NCBI RefSeq assembly: GCF_028389875.1
Contig: NC_084676.1
Span: forward strand, 4,030,001-4,094,000
DNA length: 64,000 bases
Source: Rhea pennata
Taxonomy: Eukaryota > Chordata > Aves > Rheiformes > Rheidae
Reading direction: 5' to 3'
In this document: piece after piece, positions 35,150-47,855 of the stretch
Layout: the number at the start of each line of letters is the position of its first letter
Position numbering within the stretch: the first letter of the stretch is position 1
Program-made: the position numbers and the translations under genes
Notes under the pieces: generated by a model
The model's input: the letters and a program-made list of their open reading frames with translations, nothing else
Told to the model about the DNA's origin: nothing
Database searches by the model: none

Positions 35150-35368
35150 GCTTTTTCAGATGCTTCCAAGAATTCGAAAATGCTGAAGAGGTAAGCGGGA
35201 CATGCTGCTCCTCGCCCAGCATCGCCCTCCTTTGCTGGGATGCTGCTCCTGGCCCGCCAGGCTCAGCAACACCGGACCGCGAAGGGGAAGGGATGCAAAG
35301 CCATCTAAAGAAGGGAATAAGGATGAAGAGAGATGCCAGGAACTCATCAACCAAAGCCTTAACAAGAG

Positions 35369-35400
35369 TGTGTGTGTGTGGGGGGGGGGGGGGGGGGGGG
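35369..35400. repeat. (GT)n followed by poly(G), 21 G
   Basis: Six GT units run directly into 21 consecutive G. The pure G run could form a G-quadruplex on the plus strand and is also a place where assembly length is unreliable. Confidence 0.9.
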
Positions 35401-36709
35401 AGAAATCCCCGATGGTGCCCCACGGAGCACAGCTCAGACGTAATCCCTCATCTCACAAACATACGCTAGCCTGAATTTCCGTAGGGTAGCGCAACATCGC
35501 TCTCCACAGTGAGAGATAAGGAGAAACAGGCCACGTCACATCTCAAACACCTCCAACAGGCCATTCTTGACCCACAAGTTTATTTTGCTGCTGTAGCCAG
35601 CACAGCCTAAACCGCGCCGTGCCCGCGTGGCCTTCCCCGCCACGTTCACTCTTCTCCATAACCATTCCAAATCCACAATGAAGCTGTGCACACAGAGCCA
35701 CCAAGCACTGACCCGGAGTAGAATTTAGCTTCTGACAGATGTGTTCTTTTACGTTACTTATTGCTTTAAGAGGAATAGTTTATACGTGAATAAACACAAG
35801 CTGATGTTTGAAGCCAGATACTCAGCCGCCTCTATACCACTTTTGTAGCTGCCGCAACGCTTCTGCACGGCTGGGTTAAAGCACCCCACAGAAAGCAAGG
35901 TATGGAGAGGACAACTTGTTCGTCCTTTAATTTTAATTAATTAAGACGGGAAGATCTGCCAGGATGAACAAACCTCCTTCAGGCTACAGGCCACCATCTC
36001 CTTGCTCATATCAGCTCCTCATTTTACAGGAGAATCTTTGGGAAATGCTGCTGGCCACCAGACTTTGTAGGTGCAGGAGGTTGCGGAGCACGAGCCCGGC
36101 GCCGCGCTCCCGGCCTGGCAGCGGGCAGCAGCAGCCCCCCTGCAGGTTCGCGCTCTTATTTCCACCCCATTTCATTTATTTCTATTTGCCCAGTAGCCCA
36201 AAAATGCCTTCCGGCCCGGAGCGGAGATGCAGCCCCGCGGCAGGCGTCGCGCCGCGGAGCGCTGGCGTTATTTGAGGCAATCCTTCATATGAGCGATCAT
36301 CAATAACTGCTAACCTACTCCCTAAAAGACACAGATCAATTGACAGAGCACTATAATCCCTTAAAATATTAATGCCCTATCAGGGAGACAATTTCACTAG
36401 GCCTAGAGACTCTTCCATTATTAGAAATTATGCCCCAGCCTTAAATAAATTAACTCAATAAATGTCTTGCCATGAATACAAATTCCTGCTTAGGGCTTGC
36501 AAATAAAATGATTTAGAGCTGTTCTCTAAGGAAAGATGAGGTGTTTAACTTGCAAAAGAGGAAGGGCTACCACACTCAGGGGTCTTTTGTTTTAAATGGA
36601 TCTCTCTGGTTTTTTTAACTGAAGGCATCCTTTTTGGAAGGGGTTGGGAGGAAATCTTTGGAAAATTAAGTCATTACATTTCCTTGCACTGCGCTGCAGC
36701 GTTTTGGCT

Positions 36710-37165
36710 GTGCAGAAGATGCAGACAGACCCCGGGCTCCCGAGGCGCTCGCCGGCCCGCGCGCCGCGCCGGCAGCCCCCTCGGGGAGGGCCGGGGCCGC
36801 GGCGAGGGTCCCGGCGCCCCGGGCAGCGCGGCGCTGGGGCCCAGGGTGCCGCTTACCCAGCAAAGGCGCCAGCTGCCCGACGGGGCCCCGCGCCTGCGGC
36901 AACGGGCTTCCGGGCGGGAAAACCCGCCGCCGTGCACCGGCGGGCGCTCCTCGCGGCGCGGCGCTGCGCTGAGCGTGCCCGCTCGCGGCGGCTGCCCAGT
37001 GCCGCCAGCGCGCCACCGCTTTCCAAGCTGGGCTCAGCCCGCCAGCCCGGCCCTCTCCCCCTGCAATCCCCGCCCGAGGGAGCCCCGCAGCCGCGGGACC
37101 GCCGCCCCCGCTGCGCGTCTGGCCGCCGGAGACGTCTCCCCCCGACGCGCGCGCTGCCCTAGACC
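36710..37165. promoter_or_regulatory. CpG island in KCNIP1-GABRP interval, left core
   Basis: Very high GC content with frequent CpG and CGCG, starting sharply after AT-rich DNA. It lies about 7.4 kb upstream of the GABRP start codon in the direction of transcription, so it could hold the non-coding first exon of GABRP. No exon was proven. Confidence 0.6.
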
Positions 37166-37544
37166 CACGGCTTCAGAGAGCAATTTTTTTCCAGCGTAGC
37201 AACAGGAGTGCTGCAAGTGGGAAAACTCTCCGTCCTTTCTCTGCGCTCGGGCATCGATTTGATGAAGTTTTGCACCTTAGCACAGAAAACGGCTTTTGCT
37301 ACCAAGAGCCCAGCCGGCTGCTTCCCAGTCCCGGCCCGTCAAGATCACAGCACCTCTAAAGCTGGGTAGAACGTGTCCACTTCCTGCTTTTTAATTCATA
37401 CGTATTAAAATACGCACAAAATTCAGTCCCTGACTGCAAGACACACCCAAAAAGACACAAATCAGGATGGAAAAACAACCAGGCTGATTGCACTCCACTG
37501 AATCCCAAAGGTGCACACAAGAGACTGCGGGTTCAACGCGCTCC

Positions 37545-38545
37545 AACCTCGACGTGGAGAAGCTCCGCCAGAAGGCAGCCCCAATCAGCAACCTGGCCGT
37601 GAGCGTTGCACGAGCACGAGCACGAGCGGGCTCCCCGCAGCACCGCCTGGGACGCGGCAGGCGTGGGCGCAGAGCAGACGCCAGCGACAGGAGACGCCGG
37701 TGGGGCGGCTGCCGCCGAGGCCGTGCCCCGGGATCCTCTTGCAGGCTTTCCTACCTGTAGCTCTGCTTCCCAGCACCCCGGAGCCTTGGGATAAGCCCAG
37801 TCCTGGCTCACAGAGGCAAGGAATTGAGAGAAGGGCACGATTTGCATGCAGCCTGCTGCCAAATCCTTGCAACAGCCCGACCCGGCAGGCTGCTGGTGCT
37901 CTGCTGCTCTCCCAATAGCAACGTATTTTAAAGCAACCCAGAGGAAAAAAGAGCCTGGAGCAGGGCTTTGCGAGCTCTCCCTCCCGCCGCCCGCCTGCCC
38001 CGGGTACCTGCTGCCGCTCCGCCGCCGCATAGTCCTTACTAGGCTCCGGGGCCGGCGGCGCCTGCGGCGCGGCGGGCGGCGCGAGGGAGGGACGCCTTAT
38101 CAGCGCCGATCTGGCGGCGCCGCATGCTTGCGGCCCTGCCTCGCAAGAGCAGGATTAAGTGCCGGGCTGGAGCGCGCAGATAAATCAAGCTGCTCGGGGC
38201 CACGATCGCTTCCCGCAAGAGCGCTGCCGCCGCCGCAGAGCCCTGGCGGCTTCAGGCTGGCAGCGACACCCGCTCCGGAGCCGCAGCGGAGCAGAGCCGC
38301 CAGCCAGGACGGACATCGGGATGAGCCAGCGCGCCGAGCAGCCCCGGAGGACGGAGAAAGATGCAGAAAAGCGACGCGCTGGAACGAGAAGCATCGCTCC
38401 GCGCTGCAGACTTCTTTCCAGCAAACGCCGGGGCTTGGCAGCAGGAGCAGCTTCCCCCGCGGGAGCGCGCAGGTCCGGGGGGGGGCAGCGCTTCCCCCCA
38501 GCTTCCTCCGTGTCCCGCCTGGGCAGCGGGAGCAGCGCAGGGTGC
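37545..38545. promoter_or_regulatory. CpG island in KCNIP1-GABRP interval, right core
   Basis: A second CpG-dense zone separated from the first by about 380 bp of more ordinary sequence. Minus-strand donor-like sequences occur at its left side (cag followed by gtagga near 37,754, and gcag followed by gtaccc near 38,005). They could belong to an untranslated exon. Long open frames on both strands are expected in such composition and I assign none. Confidence 0.55.
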
Positions 38546-38803
38546 AGCGCTGCCCGCAGATTTTTTTCCCGTATCAGTTACAAAGCTGACCCAGCGCAGC
38601 GATTTTTTTTCACCCTTTAAGTGTTCTTCATTAGTTAATTGGGGAACAGACAGACTGACAGACCATCCGCACTGCCTCAGGTGCAAACCTCACCCCCAGT
38701 CCTGCAGCCAGCAGCTACGAGCAGCATCGCCGCACGCAGCGGAGTCCCAGGGCCGGGCACTGCTGGCACACAAACAGCTGCCGAGCCACTTCCAAAAACA
38801 GTC

Positions 38804-38823
38804 AAAAAAAAAAAAAAAAAAAA
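38804..38823. repeat. Poly(A) tract, 20 bp
   Basis: Twenty A directly followed by a C-rich stretch, right of the GC-rich zone near 38 kb. No retrocopy was recognised upstream of it. Confidence 0.85.
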
Positions 38824-40869
38824 GCCCCCTCCCCCCTCCCAAAAAACTACATTGCAAATCCATGCCGGTTTCTCCGGAGGGGCTGCGCTCCTCTCTCTGC
38901 GCCACGCTTTGCCCTGGCACCCGGCCGAGAAGCGGCGGCTCCCTGGTGCCACAGGACTCGGGCCTCCCTCCAGGAAAAACGCCGGGGACGGGAGCTGATA
39001 GGCGATGCCGGAGGTCAGGCGAGCACCCGCGCATGTCACTTGGAAAAATTCCGTAATCTCTCCCCGTCTTAGCTGCCCCTCTGAAAAATGGGGGTAAATA
39101 GCTATTTGCCCTATCTCCCAGGGACATTTAAAGATAAAGATACATGGAAACGTGTTTTGCTCCTGTTTCTCTCTTCTTCGTGACTCTCAGCTACCGGGTT
39201 TAGTGTCCTTTCTTCCCGGCAGCCCGGAGGATCCGTCACACCCAGCTGCCCACGCGGCCTTGGAAACGGGGCCGGGCTGAGCCGGCAGCTCGGCCCGCTC
39301 GTCAGAGAGGGCCCCTGTGCGCGGCGGCAGGCAGGGCGCCCGGCCGCGCCGCCAGCCCTCGCCCAAACCTCGCCCGGCGCCGTAAACCCTCCACAGCAAA
39401 GCTGTTTGCTGGGAAATGCACTTCAGGTTCCAGCTGCCCTGCTACAATCAATCCGTGCTAGCAACAACTCCACAGCCCCCACGGCCCAGACGGGTCTCGC
39501 GGGCTAATCCTCCCGCTGCCCGCACCCGGCAAACGCCTGAGGCAGGAACGAAAGTCCTGCAGCCGTGCCCGGCACGTTTCATTTTTCCAGTCCAAAACCC
39601 TGCTTAATTATTCCCATTATGATATTGCCCACTGCAAGCAGAAAGCACTATTTTATCTGCGTGCACATCAGCACCCAGCATCCATGCCTAGATTTTCATA
39701 CCTTTTTCTAACTGCGCTCTGCAGATAAAGAACAGGCTTGGAAAGCGGGAGAGGTCAGCGCAACCTCTGGAAGAGGCAGTCAGCCGGCCGCCCCGTCTCA
39801 GGTGCACGGCATCTCGCTACGAGCTCAGATTAACACGCAGCTGCGCTGTAATCTCTGGCCAAAGCTCTTAAATAAGACAAAATGCATTCCCCATCCATAT
39901 AAATGCCTGCAGCCATCGGGGGGATATCTGAACCGGCACCAGCAAGCATCTGCCCTAATACTCCTGGAAAGCATCACGCATTTTTGCATTGATGGGATGA
40001 AATATGCTCCGAGACAGCAGACAGGCTGAAGACAGACAGATGGATGAGCTGAGGCAAGTGGCAGTTTCTGGGCTGCACGCTCACGAGGAGGAAGGTGTCC
40101 TCGCTGTTGGCACTGCGTGTTTTGGGGAACTGCTTTGAATACTGTAAACACACAAGAACACGCAAAGCTGCTCTTTTTTTTTCTTTTTTTTTAAATAAAG
40201 AACTTTTCTTCTTTCCCTCAAAAGGGCTTAGTTTAAATCAGCATCTGGTTTTCTTCCAAAGGGAAAAGGATATTTTAAAGAAGAAAGTTACGCAGCAAAA
40301 TATTTGCCCCAGCACATTAAAGCGCAGCAGGGCTGCTTTGTGTGTGCTGTCTTGCCCCGAAGCGTGGCACGCGGGCCCGAGAGTGTGTGACGACCAGCTC
40401 CGCACCGCCGCCAAGCCCCACCTCGGCACGCACGTGCTCACCCACAACTTGCTGTTGCCCCTAAAACAACTCCAGTCCTGCATATAATATTTTTTGCATA
40501 TAATAATTTGGCATTATGAACAGCAAATCCCAATACGAGTTGCTGCTACCAAAATTCACCGAAATGGCCGTCAGCTGAGGGAGAAGGCGGATGTGTGCAC
40601 CACCGATAACCATCACCCAGAGACAACGCACCTGGCGTCCTCGAAGGACCTAGGGCATATTTACGGCTGCATCTGGAGTCAGCTCGGATCATCGCGCACA
40701 CCTGAAGGGAGGTGCGTGACGCCCGCGAGGGTACGGACCAGCGCGTCCTCCGGGACCATCAGCACCAAGAGCCGCTGCAGCCCTATCCAAGGAAACCGCT
40801 GGTCAGAGTGTTGCTAATGAGCAGTATCCTGGCGTCACATCAGGCACTGTGGGGTTTTGCACAGCTGTG

Positions 40870-40911
40870 AATAAATAAATAAATAAATAACATATAAATA
40901 TATATATATAG
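40870..40911. repeat. (AAAT)n and (TA)n microsatellite
   Basis: Five tetranucleotide AAAT-type units followed by ATATAAATATATATATATA. Confidence 0.9.
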
Positions 40912-43900
40912 TACTATTGCATTTAGTTTATGACTGAAAGCAATGATTTGTAATGCTGACATATGCATAGGGCTCTTATTTCATCATGTTAGAACTAACT
41001 AAAGTTTATTCAAATAAACAAGCTCGAGAAATACCATTTTGTCCTTACCACACCAATGAAACTGAGTCTTATAGCCAAGAATTTGACCTGAAGGGAATCA
41101 CCTCTCTTACAGGTGATGGAGAGGTCAGAGCCCGTTTTTTGGAGCACCAATTCGTAAGCGCCCAGGCACAGGTCTCTCCGGTAGAGCAGGTGCCCCGGCG
41201 CCCCTCGGAGTACCCCCTCTGGCAGCCGCGGCGTCGCGTGGGTGCCCCTAGCCCAGACCACGTGCCGCCTGGGGGGACGCGTCTGGAATATTTGAATAAT
41301 ACAAGAAAGAGGAATTAGAAAACCGTCTTCCTCTAACACAACATGCCTCAAGACAACAAAGACTGATGCCTGACCCTCTCTCGTCAGGCGTCCCAGAGCA
41401 CCGAGCCGTGCAAATGCCGCCTTTTCTCTACTGAGCCTCTCCGTCACAGGCTGTTTGCAGTCCAGATCTGAAGCTCCAATGGTGTTTCCCAACCAGGGCA
41501 AGGCAAGTTTTGGCTCTTCCGCAGACAGCGCGATACCGCAGCTCCGCTTCGACACGGGAACTCGAGCGCAGCAGAGACGAGCGGAGCAAAGCAGGGACAA
41601 CGGGCCCGTCCTTGTCGTTCCGTCTCCTGCAGGGAGGGCTACTCCGCTCCAGTGCACACTGTGGGACGGGTCCACCGGGGACCCCAAGGCACGCGGGAGT
41701 CTCTGCTGCCCCGTGCAAACCTCAAGCACTAAAAGCCCTTTGGGGCCGTTGAGAGCGGCTCTGCAAATCTGTGCGCTCCTCCCGGCAACCTTTCACCAGG
41801 CATCCTCTTGAGAGGAACCTGGTGTCGCGTCAGATTTGCAAAGAAACCTTTAACTCTCGTTAAGATTAATGCCACCATATTTTTTCTGATTGGCTTTCAT
41901 TAACTTTCTCAGCTGGTGTGAGTAAACAACACCGCCTTTTGGTTTTCCGTTTGCCAAACAGGTACTGTAAAAAGCACAGGCAGTGCTTGCCCGGTGCAGT
42001 AAAAACGTTCTCCTAAACCCCTGTACCGAGATGCTCCAAGCTCTTGGATCCTGAGATGTCCCTTAATGGCCTCTGCCTGCAGGGAAAATTTGCTTTGCAA
42101 AGGTGGAGCAATGCCTTGCCCACTATTTGTGGATGAAACACCAAAAAACCCCACATCCTTTCCCTTCTACGCACCTGCCTTTGCAGTCTCCACATCTTTG
42201 TCCCTCATCCTCCTGCTCACACAGCTCCTTCTCCACCAGTGGCTTCTCCTTCAGTCGTCTTGTCACCTCCCGGCAAGGCACAGACCCCTCGGTGACCCGT
42301 TTTGGACACATAAGTGCGTATTACCCATGCTGCAGTGGGGGGAAACAGGGCAAAGAGTTCACCAGCTTACACCTTGGGCGGTTTAGACCCAGTCTCGCCA
42401 GAGAACCTGCCCAGCAGAGTTCCCCTGGTGCACGTAATCCATCACAAGGGCACTGCTAAAATAAGCGCTCAGTGCATGAGTGTGCACACGCACACACACA
42501 GGGCTAAGGACGGTCCCCACTGCAGTATTTATGGTTAAATAGTTGGGACAGGAAAAGCCTAAGATACGAAAGAAAGGAAACTCCCAAAGAGACGAGACTC
42601 CTTGCTTCTTCACCAGTTACGTTAAATCATAAATCCAGGAAGGTGCACGCAGCTCTAGCAAATACTTATGCCAGGACCAGCAAACTACAGCTATATGCAG
42701 GTTCCTGAACAAGGTGCCACAAATGAAATGCTGAAACTCTTTCTGTAAAGTCATCTAGGGTGTCACAGGGTTTACAGATTTGAGCAAGATGGCAGGATTT
42801 CATCAGAGATCAGGGGCTGAGAGACCTGAGTGAGGCCTGCTCTCCTGCCCTACACCAAAGCAGGCACAGAGAACGCAAAAGACAAAATTCTTCTTCCCCC
42901 TATGGGACCTTACCACATCCAAACAAAAAAAAAAGGGATGTAGAAAGGAAGGATCTTGTCAAAGACCAGGCCAGATGGACTGAAGTCTGATTCTCATGTT
43001 CTGAAAATGCGTCTCCTTCTGCGTTACAGCAAAAGGCTTCCCGTTTATTTTCTCCATGAGTTTGTTTTTGCTCTGTAGATCCTCCCTTACCTATTACTCT
43101 GAAAGCTAAAATTCACTTGCATAACTGCTTAAGAGCCCCTGTCATGGCCAGGACACCGCTTTACTAGGACGCCTCTGTTCCTTCACTTGACTACCGAGCA
43201 CCGACAACGCTCCAAGGTATCCCAGAAGGCTACATAATTCCACTGTGGATACCAGATTCTTGCTCCTGAAAATTCAGCCTGTATGGCACAAGCAGAGAAG
43301 CCCTGAAACGCCATTTTGGAGCAGAGTGTCACGGCTAAGAGTGAGAAAATTCCCCATGAAGTCTGAAAATTAAACATTTAAAATACAGTTGGAACAGAAT
43401 AGAATCCTATAAAATATTTTAACGGAGTATTTTAATGATTGACATTTTGGTGTTAAGAAAAAACACTGTACTGGGAAATTCAGGCTATACAGTTATGTGT
43501 GACAATACTTTCTGGCCAGCGTGTGTTTACTATTAGATCTCTGGCACTGCCAGCAAGTGCCAGCGTCAGGTATTTTGCCCAGATTTCCGTCACTGGGTGA
43601 CTGCGTTCTGCAAGGACCCCTGGAGTTTCAGTTGGCTGCTTTTCCTTTCACTCGAGTTGGCTGCAACCTAACGATATGTCATCTATAACAGACTGCACGA
43701 TTCTTATCGGTGACTTGAGCTGCTGGAAAAGATCACTTGCTCTTTGCCGACTGCTTTGGCCTTTAAAGCATTTCATGACTTCTAGACAGAGTACAACCTA
43801 GCAAGCTAAACACAGGATTCAGGAGATAACAGTAACGCATTCAGCAAGACTTATTTAAATTTTGCAGTGCGTGCTCTCACACTTATTGATCGCTTTTGAC

Positions 43901-46579
43901 TTACTCTGTGGTGGAAATCCATCTCCAACGTGTATGGGCTGAAGGGACTCGGCTGGAGGCAGACACACAGCCCACCGTTTGCTTACACACCATCATATCA
44001 GCCGGTGCAGCTATACACGGATGATTCAGAGTATCCCACCAATGCTTCTGCTCTCCCGATGGCAGCAAGAGTTCAGCACATAGGACTCGGCACCATTTAG
44101 GAATTCTGGTTATTTCTTTCCTCTCTCCCCTTCCATGCTAAGTCTAAAATACTGGCCACTCCATGTGTTACTGGGTGCACCGACATGACTACAATGCCAC
44201 TTGCATCAGACTATCTCCCTCATCTTAAACAGGCAAATATCCTTCCCTTGCCTGGGTTACCTCTACGTTGTCCATCAACATCCGTGCTAAGCTTATTTCC
44301 TAGCTCCCAGCCTTCAGGAGGGCAGCAGTGGTAGAGGGTCTCCTGGCTGTCCAGAAGCATTGCTTAACTAGAGAACAGATAGAGGAAAAAGGGGAATAAG
44401 TCTTTTGATGACAGCCTTTTGCCTCCTATCCCCACTTCATGGCAGGTCTCCTTCCAGAAGTTGGGACACAGGCTTCAACTGAAGTCTGTCTTTCCAGGAG
44501 GACTAAGGTGCTGGCCCTGGCCTTTGTGGTCAGAACAGGTCTGGAACCCACCTCCAGGCCTGCTGGGGCAGGAACAGGCACAGCCTCAGCCGCAACCACG
44601 GACCCCTGGTGACACCTCAGAACCTTCATTTCCTTCTCCAAGACCAGCTCTGGCCCAGCCTGAAGGGCCAGTCCAGCAGGCAGGTGATCTGGCTGGAGGG
44701 CTGCAGCAAGAGGCCCTTCAAAGGTACCTCCAGCCACAGGATAGAGGCAGGCTCTTGCCACGGAGGTCTTGTGGGGGGCCTCGCGCTGCCCTGAGAAAGC
44801 CGTGCCCCAGTGTCTGCATGCAACGTGTCTCGCAGGTTAATTCCTGGCTCCTCAAAGCAGAGGGTCTGGGAGCACTGCAGACTTGCTGCTCATTGAAAAC
44901 AAGGAAACAGCTCAAAGAACCATGGCTCAGGTGCCCATCAATCATTGCACTAAAAATACCTCGAGAGCAAAACCATAGAAGACCAGCCAGACAAGATCTT
45001 TCGCTCCCCTTTCTTTGCCAAGTGCTGTAAAAAGCCAAGGGAGAAAACCCTAGCACGGGGAACAGGTTGGACCTGCTTTGTCACATTTTTGTGCTTGCTC
45101 TCACCCTCTAATGCAGAGACCCACACAGGGTTTTGTCTGTCCTGCTCAGACTCCCCTGGCACTCTGGGGTGTCTCATACCCCAGCCCAACCTCCAGGCCC
45201 CTGCCCCTTCCCCGAAGGAGCTTTATCCCACTGCCGTGGGCTTTCTCCAAGCACCTCCAACTTGATGCCTCTTACTCCACAGACTTGTCCCTGCAGGGAA
45301 AGAGTAACTCACTTGTTTAGCATGTGAAAGATGGGCTTGCTTCCCAGCTCTGCCAAAACTTTCTCCATGATCCCGCGTCCTCCTTCAGCCCCACACAAAC
45401 ACGGGCACCGGAAAGCGCTTCCCAGCCTCGTGGGCTGCTGTGAAGATAAATGCAGGAGACAGCAAGGTGTTCAGCTATTATCATCACAGAGATCCTACAA
45501 GTGTTATAAATACCACGCCAAGTCCATCTGGAAACTACAGTAAAGGAACAGTACATCTCTCCTCATCTACTGATTTTTAAACACAGCTTTTACTGTGCCT
45601 AAAATTACCTGCAGGTCCCTGCAATGTCATATCAGCTTCTGCAATGATGTTCTTGTCCTGCTGAGTTGGGCTTCACAGGCTACAAAGAGATCTCTGCTCC
45701 AAAGGGGCAGTAAGGCAAAAGCTGTTCTCAGAAACGACCATTTTCAAGCTCTGAAATTCTGCTTCTGGACTTCTGGGCTTTCAAAATTTAGCCCGTGTTT
45801 TCTTGGTTTTGCATTTTTAATGCTGCTTTATGGCATGCACAGAACATTCACTGCTACAGTGAGGCCTAAACTAGAAGGTGAAATATTCTGTTGATTTTAT
45901 TTTATTGCTAAGATCTCTGTAGGGTATAGCTCCGATTGAAATATCTTACCTGCTTTTCACTTCAAAGTGCCTCTTATTTGCTTATGCTCAGCTACCTCAT
46001 TTTAATGCAGCAGGAGACTGATCTAGAAGAAAAAAAAATCTGATTACTAGTTTGTAGCAGATGTCCTTAAAAATTTTTTGCAATTACAATATCACAACTT
46101 AATGCAAAATAAAACAAGTAATTTGCCTATTAACTACTCAATAAAATTTCAAAATTCAGAAACAAAAATTCAGAACAGTTTAGAAATACTTTTGCAACTC
46201 AGTTCATCATAGGAACGTGCGGATTTTTCTGGCCAGTTTTTACTAATTATCAATTGCAGCACAGTGACTTATGTCTCCCACTGGCGCAATGCCCACCTGT
46301 GTAAATTCCCGTTGCTTTTCTTACATACCGCCGTTCGGTAACATAACGGTGAAGCTTGTCCTGTCCCACGACAGCTCATGTCTCGTAAAGGAAACACGAG
46401 CTTCTTGCACAGATCTTTATGCTCCAAGTTCTCTAAAATCCAGCATATCTGTCCAGACAGAAAGCACCGCGTTGACTTTTCTCTCTACTTACACTGTTAC
46501 AAACCAATATAAATTGAAAGCGTGCAAGTAAACCATGATAACTAGAACCAGGAGGTTGGGTAAGTTTGGTAACGGTGGT

Positions 46580-47620
46580 GTTATCGATTCTCGTCCCCCC
46601 AGATGGGGGTGAGACCCACCCGAGCCGCGGCTGCCCCGGGAAGGCCGCTCCGAGGGGGGAGAGGAGCCCGCGGGAGGACGCGGAGCGCGCGGCCGACCGA
46701 AGAGCCTCGATCTTACGTTTCCGACCCGGATTCCCGGGGGAGGGCAGTTAACGTCTGGGATCGTTCGCTCTCGTGGCCGAGCTTCAGAGCAGGTTTCCGG
46801 GAGGGCAGCGCTCCCTCGGTCCGTGGCGAGCGCGCGCGTCGCGTCCGCCCTCAGCTCGAATCGCGGCCCGGGCGCTTCGAGGAAGCTTCCTCCCCCGTCC
46901 GAAGAGCTTCCGCCCGGGCGACGTCCGACTGCCGGGCCGTAACGGACGCCCCGGCCCCGAAACGAAGGAAGACGGCCGAGGAGGACGCGGCGGGGCGGTC
47001 GCCGCGGCCCTCGCCCGCGAAGCGGCCGGTCTGTGCTCCGGCACGGAGCCTCCCGGAGCAGGCAGCGGGGAGGCCGGGGCCGGGCGGCCCAGAGGCGCCG
47101 AGCCCGCCCGCCCCGGCCGCTCGGCCCCCGCGCGTTAGCCGGGGGCGCGGGGCTGCTGCGCGGCAGGGCGACGCAAAACTCGGCTTCAATCACGTTCCTG
47201 CGAATTCGAAATCGGTTTTTCCCCCTCAATTCCGCACTTTGCACGCGCCACCTCTTAGCCCCATCCGCACTTCAGACAAGTCTTTAACGACTGCGTTTAT
47301 GTATGTGTAAAAAGCCAAACGACACGGAGCAGTGGCTCTTTCCCCAAGCCGACGGCGTTTTCGGCGGGGAGCCCGGCGCCGCGGGGCCCTCGCACGGCCC
47401 GCGGGCCCCGAGCCCTGCGGCCGGCAGCAGTGCCGCGGGCCCCGGCGCGCGGCGCTGGGCGGGGAAGCAGGAGGGGGGCGATTCCCTTTTCCCTCTCCGC
47501 TGAAACCGAAGGTATTTTCCCAGGTGCAAGGGGCTGGGGAAGGGCTGCGGACGCAGGCGGCCCGGCCCGGCCCGGCGCCCCCAGGCCCCGCCACGCACGC
47601 AGCCAGGGGAAGGCTCCGCA
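46580..47620. promoter_or_regulatory. CpG island about 4 kb downstream of KCNIP1
   Basis: About 1 kb of very GC-rich, CpG-dense DNA with sharp edges. It is not adjacent to the start of either recognised gene. Open frames of 235 codons (plus, 46603-47310) and 251 codons (minus, 46489-47244) overlap each other in it. I recognise neither. Confidence 0.6.
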
Positions 47621-47800
47621 AATATCACAGATATTTGCTTTTTAGTATTAAAAACATTTGACAAAATTTAATACAAACTGCCATTTGATAATAGCATTTG
47701 TGAGAGCGAAGCTGTGCACTGCTGCTCCATTAACATGGCTTTAGTCATCACAAATTACATTTGCACACGTTTCCTTAAGTCTTTCATGGCACTTCCATGA

Positions 47801-47855
47801 ATGAGGAGGAGGAGGAGGGAAAAAAAAAAAAAAGAAAGAAAAGAAAAGAAAAAAG
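47801..47855. repeat. (GAG)n then A-rich tract
   Basis: GAGGAGGAGGAGG followed by a 13-base A run and AAAG/AAAAG units, lying just outside the 46.6-47.6 kb CpG island. Confidence 0.85.

Noticed and set aside
36644-39056. Several Arg/Pro/Ala-rich frames of 120 to 247 codons
   Set aside because: They overlap one another on both strands in CpG-rich DNA, show no domain, and are what GC-rich composition produces by chance.
44419-45030. 203-codon plus-strand frame, Gln/Pro-rich in part
   Set aside because: No domain or splice context is visible, and antisense frames of about 110 codons overlap it, so chance is the simplest reading.
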